From an uncultured Clostridia bacterium (GTDB taxonomy: Bacteria > Bacillota > Clostridia > Christensenellales > Aristaeellaceae): a stretch of 16,237 nucleotides of DNA. The position numbers were made by a program, and so were the translations under genes. The notes beneath the pieces are model-generated. The model ran no database searches and was not told where the DNA came from. It worked only from the letters and a program-made list of their open reading frames with translations. The stretch lies in NCBI GenBank assembly GCA_934647305.1, contig CAKUFI010000062.1, forward strand, positions 1-16,237, given 5' to 3'. Shown here one piece after another: positions 12,736-16,237 of the stretch. The stretch's first letter is position 1; the number at the start of each line of letters is the position of its first letter.

Positions 12736-14115
12736 TTACCTGTGCGCCTTGAGCACGCCGCCGGAGAGCTCCTCGATCTTGTGCTCGAGCTCGTCGGTGG
12801 ACAGCGCGGTGGTTCGGCCGCCCTCGTACTGCGCGTCGACCCACTCCTTCATCGACTCGACCAGCCTGTCGTGCTTGCCCAGCTGATGCTCGCCCTTGAG
12901 GCGGTAGTTCTGGTTGATCCAGTAGGCGATGCCGGCCAGACCGGAGGTCTTGCTCACGGCGACGGTGGCCGGACGGTCGAGCAGCTTCTCGGTGTTGAAG
13001 ATGTTGTAGATTTCCTCGTCCTTGAGCAGGCCGTCGGCGTGGATGCCCGCGCGGGTGACGTTGAAATTGCGGCCCACGAACGGGGTCATCGGCGGGATGG
13101 AGTAGCCGATTTCGTGCTCGAAGTAGTCGGCGATCTGGGTGATGACGGTGGGATCCATGCCGTCGAGCGAGCCGCGCAGCGAGGCGTACTCGAACACCAT
13201 GGCCTCGAGCGGCACGTTGCCCGTGCGCTCGCCGATGCCCAGCAGCGAGCAGTTCACGCCGCTCGCGCCGTAGAGCCAGGCGGTGGCGGCGTTGGCGACC
13301 GCCTTGTAAAAGTCGTTGTGGCCGTGCCACTCCAGGTACTCGCTCTGCACGTCGGAATAGTGCTGCAGGCCGTAGATGATGCCGGGCACGCTGCGGGGCA
13401 GGGCGACCTCGGTATAGGGCACGCCGTAGCCCATCGTGTCGCAGGCGCGGATGCGGACCGGGATGTCCGCCTCCTGAGACAGCTTCATCAGCTCATTGAC
13501 GAACGGCACCACGAAGCCGTAGAAGTCGGCGCGGGTGATGTCCTCCAGGTGACAGCGGGGCATGACGCCCGCCTCAAACGCGTCCTTGACCACGGCCAGG
13601 TAATGCTCCATGGCCTGCCGGCGGGTCATCTTCAGCTTCTTGAAGATGTGGTAGTCGCTGCAGGAGACCAGGATGCCCGTCTCGCGGATGCCCAGATCCT
13701 TGACTGCGTGGAAGTCTTCCCGGCTGGCGCGAATCCAGGTCGTGATCTCCGGGAAGCGCAGGCCCAGCGCCATGCAGCGCTCGATCGCCTCGCGGTCGCG
13801 CTTGCTGTAGATGAAGAACTCGGTCTGCCGGATGCGGCCGTAGGGCCCGCCCAGCCTGCTCATCAGCTTGAACAGCTCCACGATCTGATCGGGCGTGTAG
13901 GGATTCATCGACTGCTGGCCGTCGCGGAAGGTGGTGTCGGTGATCCAGATATCCTCGGGCATCGACATGGGCACGCGGCGGTGGTTGAAGGCAACCTTGG
14001 GCACCTCGTCATAGTTGTATACGTCGCGGTACAGGATCGGGTCCTTTACGTCCTGCAGCGAATATCGGTAGTCATTTTCCTCGAGCAGATTGGTTTTCGG
14101 CGACAGTTCAAGCAT
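12736..14115 (-). CDS. Re-citrate synthase-like protein, HMGL/isopropylmalate synthase family (459 aa)
   Basis: This enzyme is predicted to condense acetyl-CoA with oxaloacetate to citrate with Re-face stereochemistry, as shown for Clostridium kluyveri. It belongs to the DRE-TIM family: ITDTTFRDGQQS (58-69) supplies the metal Asp60 and catalytic Arg64, WHGHND (263-268) gives the two metal histidines, and GIGERTGN (293-300) is the substrate-loop signature. The family-specific N-terminal extension (~50 residues before the barrel) is longer than in homocitrate or citramalate synthases, and no LeuA regulatory domain follows. The neighbouring aconitase and isocitrate dehydrogenase fit citrate rather than isopropylmalate or homocitrate. 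No Si-type citrate synthase is in the window. ATG at 14115 has AAAGGAG 8 nt upstream; the frame extends upstream only through a non-conserved stretch. Confidence 0.82.
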   Translation of the reverse strand: MLELSPKTNLLEENDYRYSLQDVKDPILYRDVYNYDEVPKVAFNHRRVPMSMPEDIWITDTTFRDGQQSMNPYTPDQIVELFKLMSRLGGPYGRIRQTEFFIYSKRDREAIERCMALGLRFPEITTWIRASREDFHAVKDLGIRETGILVSCSDYHIFKKLKMTRRQAMEHYLAVVKDAFEAGVMPRCHLEDITRADFYGFVVPFVNELMKLSQEADIPVRIRACDTMGYGVPYTEVALPRSVPGIIYGLQHYSDVQSEYLEWHGHNDFYKAVANAATAWLYGASGVNCSLLGIGERTGNVPLEAMVFEYASLRGSLDGMDPTVITQIADYFEHEIGYSIPPMTPFVGRNFNVTRAGIHADGLLKDEEIYNIFNTEKLLDRPATVAVSKTSGLAGIAYWINQNYRLKGEHQLGKHDRLVESMKEWVDAQYEGGRTTALSTDELEHKIEELSGGVLKAHR

Positions 14116-14164
14116 AACGCAGGCTCCTTTCGACTGGAAGAGCGGATTCAACGAGTAGTATTAC

Positions 14165-14201
14165 TGTATACAATCATACCACTGCGCCAGCGACTTGTCC
14201 A
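14165..14201 (-). promoter_or_regulatory. Promoter of the citrate cluster with GntR-type operator
   Basis: On the minus strand TGGACA (complement of 14196-14201), a 17-bp spacer, then TATGAT (complement of 14173-14178) with a TGG extended -10. The perfect palindrome TGTATACA (14165-14172) lies directly after the -10 box at the expected transcription start, an ideal repressor position. Confidence 0.65.
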
Positions 14202-14389
14202 TAGCCAATTCTGTTAAAAATGAATTTCTGACACCTGGAAACCTGCAAAATAAGAGCGGAGGGCTTCCCGTATGCGCCGTGTTCGGGGAAGCATGCGATT
14301 TCAGCCCGCTTCGCCCGGCGGAGCAGAGGGCTTTTTGGACAGAACTCGAGAGGGGCCCTTCTCAGAAAAGCCCCTCGAATAAAGGCTCC
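14202..14389. other. Intergenic region with several hairpins, no gene seen
   Basis: This is the gap between the AsnB-like stop and the citrate-cluster promoter. It contains GCTTCCC and GGGGAAGC around 14267-14293; a terminator-like structure at about 14302-14337; and GAGGGGC with GCCCCTC around 14350-14374. The last could end the leftward asnB-like transcript, but no U-run follows it. No convincing ORF is present on either strand. Confidence 0.4.
14302..14338 (+). terminator. Terminator-like hairpin on the + strand
   Basis: AGCCC (near 14302) pairs with GGGCT (near 14329-14333), and between them GCTTCGC pairs with GCGGAGC through one wobble around CCG. A run of five T follows. The orientation is rightward, yet no rightward gene precedes it, since both neighbours are leftward. 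Confidence 0.4.
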
Positions 14390-16105
14390 CTAGACGATCA
14401 CTACGCGGTACCTGCGCAGCCAGGAATCGACCTGAAGCAGGTAGGCGAGCATCTGCGGCCCGGCCATGAGCTGACCGAACCAGGGCGTTTCCTGGGGCGA
14501 AAGCGGCCCTTCTGCCAGGCTGCGGACGGTTTGAGGGTCGGCAAGCTGCCAGAGCGGGGCCTGCGAATCGGCCAGCAGCGCCTGAACCCGGCCGCGGATC
14601 GCCTGGGCGTAAAGCGGGTGGTAGGTCTTGGGGTAGGGACTCTTGCGGCGCAGGCGCAGTTTGTCGGGCAGGACGCCTTCCATCACCGCGCGCAGCAGGC
14701 CCTTTTCCATGCCGCCGGTGTTTTTCATCGACCAGGGCACGTTGAACACGTACTGCACCAGCCGCTCGTCGCAGAAGGGCGTGAGCACCTGCAGATCGAA
14801 GGAATTGCACATGCAGACGGCGCGTTCCTGCAAATTCGTCATGAAGTAGCGGAAGCAGAGGGCCTGAAGCGCGCGCAGGCGTTCGTCCAGCGGGCACTCA
14901 CCGCTTAGGCGCGGGGCCTGGGCGAGTTCGCGGGCATAGGTGTCGCGGACGTATTCCTCGACGTGCAGCTTTTGGGCGATTTCAGGCCGCAGTATTCGCT
15001 GCCTGAGCGGGAGTGAACCGCTCCAAGGGAAGCAGTCAGCGTGGATGAGCGCTTCCCGATGGAACCACGGATAGCCGCCGAACACCTCGTCGGCACATTC
15101 GCCCGACAGCGCGTAGCGATGACTTTTGGCGATTTCTCCGGCAAAGAGGTAGAGCGAGCTGTCGATGTCTGCCATGCCCGGGAAGCCGCGCGCCGCCATC
15201 GCCGCGTCGAGCGACTGTGCCAGGGCCTCGACGGGCAGCACAATCCGCTCGTGCCGGGTGCCGATCGCCTGCGCCGCCAGCTCGACATAGGGCGCGTCCT
15301 GCTCGGGCTGGTAGCTGCCGCCCTTGAAAAACTGCTCGTTTCCCTCGTAGTCGACCGAATAGGTGACCACAGGTCGATCGGTCTGCCTGGCCAGAAGCGC
15401 GGTCAGGGCGCAGGAATCCAGGCCGCCCGAGAGCATCGCGGCCGGCTCGAGCGGCGCCGCGTCCGCCACGGCCTGCGCAAGCAGCGAACGAACGGCTTCG
15501 ACCGTGTCCGGGAGCGAGTCGGTGTGCTCGCGGGCGGTCAGCTCGAAATACGCGCGCACTTTTGCCCTGCCGCTCTGCACGGTCAGCATGTGACCGGGCT
15601 CCAGGGCGAGCAGGTCGCGATAAGGCGTTTTGCCGGGTGTGCGCGCCGGACCCAGGCCAAAAACTTCACAAAGGCCGGACGAGTCCACCTCGGCAAGGAC
15701 GCCCAGGCGCAGAAGCGGGGCCGGGTGCGAGCCGAACAGGACTTCACCGCCGCGGATACTATAATAGAAGGGAACTTCGCCCATCCGGTCGCGCGAGAGC
15801 AGCAGGCGGTCGTGCTCCTGGTCGATTACGATCAGCGCGCACGGGCCTTCAACGCGCCGCACGCAGTCCTCGCCCCAGGCCCTATAGGCCTGAAGCAGCA
15901 GCTCGCTGAAGGTCGCGGCCGTCGAGGGCCCCAGTTCACGCCGCAGCGCCGCCGCGTTTCGAATGTGTCCCACCGCCAGCGCCGCGATCGGGCCGCTGCG
16001 CGCCGCGCCTTTGCCGCTCAGAAAATGCCGGCCCAGCTGCAGACAGGGCGCGTCCAGAAAGACGCCGGGACGCCGCGAATTGAAAATACCCGAGAAGCTT
16101 TGCAA
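14390..16105 (-). CDS. Asparagine synthetase-like amidotransferase lacking the Cys2 nucleophile (571 aa)
   Basis: The C-terminal synthetase domain is intact in outline: pyrophosphate loop MLSGGLDS (224-231), GECADEVFGGY (335-345), and a conserved segment RRKSPYPKTYHPLY. It would adenylate a carboxylate such as aspartate and form an amide. The N-terminal Ntn-type glutaminase domain looks disabled. TTG at 16105, 8 nt after GGAAGGAG, gives MQSFSGIFN where active enzymes read MCGIxG(I/F), so the nucleophilic Cys2 is Gln. The RGPDD, NGEIYN and SDxEV motifs are also not recognisable (GHIRN and TFSELLL appear instead). An upstream TTG at 16171 would add 22 residues but still no Cys2. Alternatives are an ammonia-dependent asparagine synthetase or a repurposed enzyme, as in beta-lactam synthetase and lasso peptide cyclases. 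It appears to be a single-gene leftward unit. Confidence 0.8.
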   Translation of the reverse strand: MQSFSGIFNSRRPGVFLDAPCLQLGRHFLSGKGAARSGPIAALAVGHIRNAAALRRELGPSTAATFSELLLQAYRAWGEDCVRRVEGPCALIVIDQEHDRLLLSRDRMGEVPFYYSIRGGEVLFGSHPAPLLRLGVLAEVDSSGLCEVFGLGPARTPGKTPYRDLLALEPGHMLTVQSGRAKVRAYFELTAREHTDSLPDTVEAVRSLLAQAVADAAPLEPAAMLSGGLDSCALTALLARQTDRPVVTYSVDYEGNEQFFKGGSYQPEQDAPYVELAAQAIGTRHERIVLPVEALAQSLDAAMAARGFPGMADIDSSLYLFAGEIAKSHRYALSGECADEVFGGYPWFHREALIHADCFPWSGSLPLRQRILRPEIAQKLHVEEYVRDTYARELAQAPRLSGECPLDERLRALQALCFRYFMTNLQERAVCMCNSFDLQVLTPFCDERLVQYVFNVPWSMKNTGGMEKGLLRAVMEGVLPDKLRLRRKSPYPKTYHPLYAQAIRGRVQALLADSQAPLWQLADPQTVRSLAEGPLSPQETPWFGQLMAGPQMLAYLLQVDSWLRRYRVVIV

Positions 16106-16226
16106 AATGACCACTCCTTCCGGCAGAATCCTCAGCAGTATATGCGCCGGAATGGCATGATATTTTCGCAACGATGTTACGGAATAAAACCGAATGTTCG
16201 GGAGGAAAAGTGAGAGGAGGAGTGCG

Positions 16227-16237
16227 ATGTGGAGAGG
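16227..16237 (+). CDS. Possible start of a rightward gene, cut by the window end
   Basis: AGGAGG at 16215-16220 lies 6 nt before ATG at 16227, giving Met-Trp-Arg before the sequence ends. A second GGAGG (16201-16205) precedes a GTG at 16210. The gene would be divergent from the asparagine synthetase-like gene, sharing an ~120-bp intergenic region. Nothing can be said about its product. Confidence 0.4.

Noticed and set aside
12736..14115. 2-isopropylmalate or homocitrate synthase
   Set aside because: The fold is shared, but the long N-terminal extension, missing LeuA regulatory domain and TCA neighbours favour Re-citrate synthase. Only an assay would settle it.
11905..14217. A 770-codon open frame on the + strand across the GntR and citrate synthase genes
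   Set aside because: It is the antisense shadow of two genes with clear family motifs. Its translation is rich in His, Val, Leu, Asp and Gly with no domain, as expected when GC-rich codons are read backwards.

Overview
The window looks like chromosomal DNA from a GC-rich member of the Bacillota (Clostridia-like, probably an anaerobe). The basis is strong AGGAGG-type ribosome binding sites, sigma-A type promoters, a DnaD/DnaI-type primosome operon, and a probable Re-type citrate synthase in place of the usual Si enzyme. I see no rRNA, tRNA, CRISPR array, insertion sequence or prophage. Coding density is high. Because of the GC bias, almost every real gene has long spurious antisense frames, which I left out.

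Left edge (1-1370): The first ~150 bases hold a dense series of hairpins closed by a possible long-range stem and followed by a rho-independent terminator. This looks like the 3' part of an unidentified structured RNA on the + strand. Next come two small leftward DNA-binding proteins (XRE helix-turn-helix and ribbon-helix-helix) and a divergent SLOG-fold protein. The SLOG promoter contains a perfect 14-bp palindrome. An almost consensus promoter between the two regulators points rightward, antisense to the ribbon-helix-helix gene.

Primosome operon (1371-4710, + strand): A good promoter is followed by a 140-bp imperfect hairpin in the leader. Then come a DnaD-family protein with apparently four DnaB_2-like repeats, a DnaC/DnaI-type AAA+ helicase loader with a zinc finger, and a ProX/YbaK tRNA-editing protein. 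The genes are joined by 4-base ATGA overlaps and end at a strong terminator.

Independent units (4815-8716, - strand): a GNAT acetyltransferase; a MarR regulator with a MATE efflux pump in one operon, where the pump seems to start at a non-canonical ATA codon in an ATAA overlap; and an AraC regulator with a PocR-type sensor domain and its own promoter and terminator.

Citrate-to-2-oxoglutarate cluster (8676-14201, - strand): Transcription runs from a promoter with a TGTATACA palindrome just downstream of its -10 box. Gene order is Re-citrate synthase-like, FadR/GntR regulator, a 225-bp hairpin-rich gap, aconitase, isocitrate dehydrogenase, terminator. Together the three enzymes would convert oxaloacetate plus acetyl-CoA to 2-oxoglutarate, the precursor of glutamate. 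The GntR protein is probably the local regulator.

Right edge (14202-16237): A gap holds + strand hairpins. Then comes a leftward asparagine-synthetase-like protein whose N-terminal glutaminase domain has lost its Cys2 nucleophile and other expected residues. Divergent from it, the first codons of another gene may be cut off by the window end.
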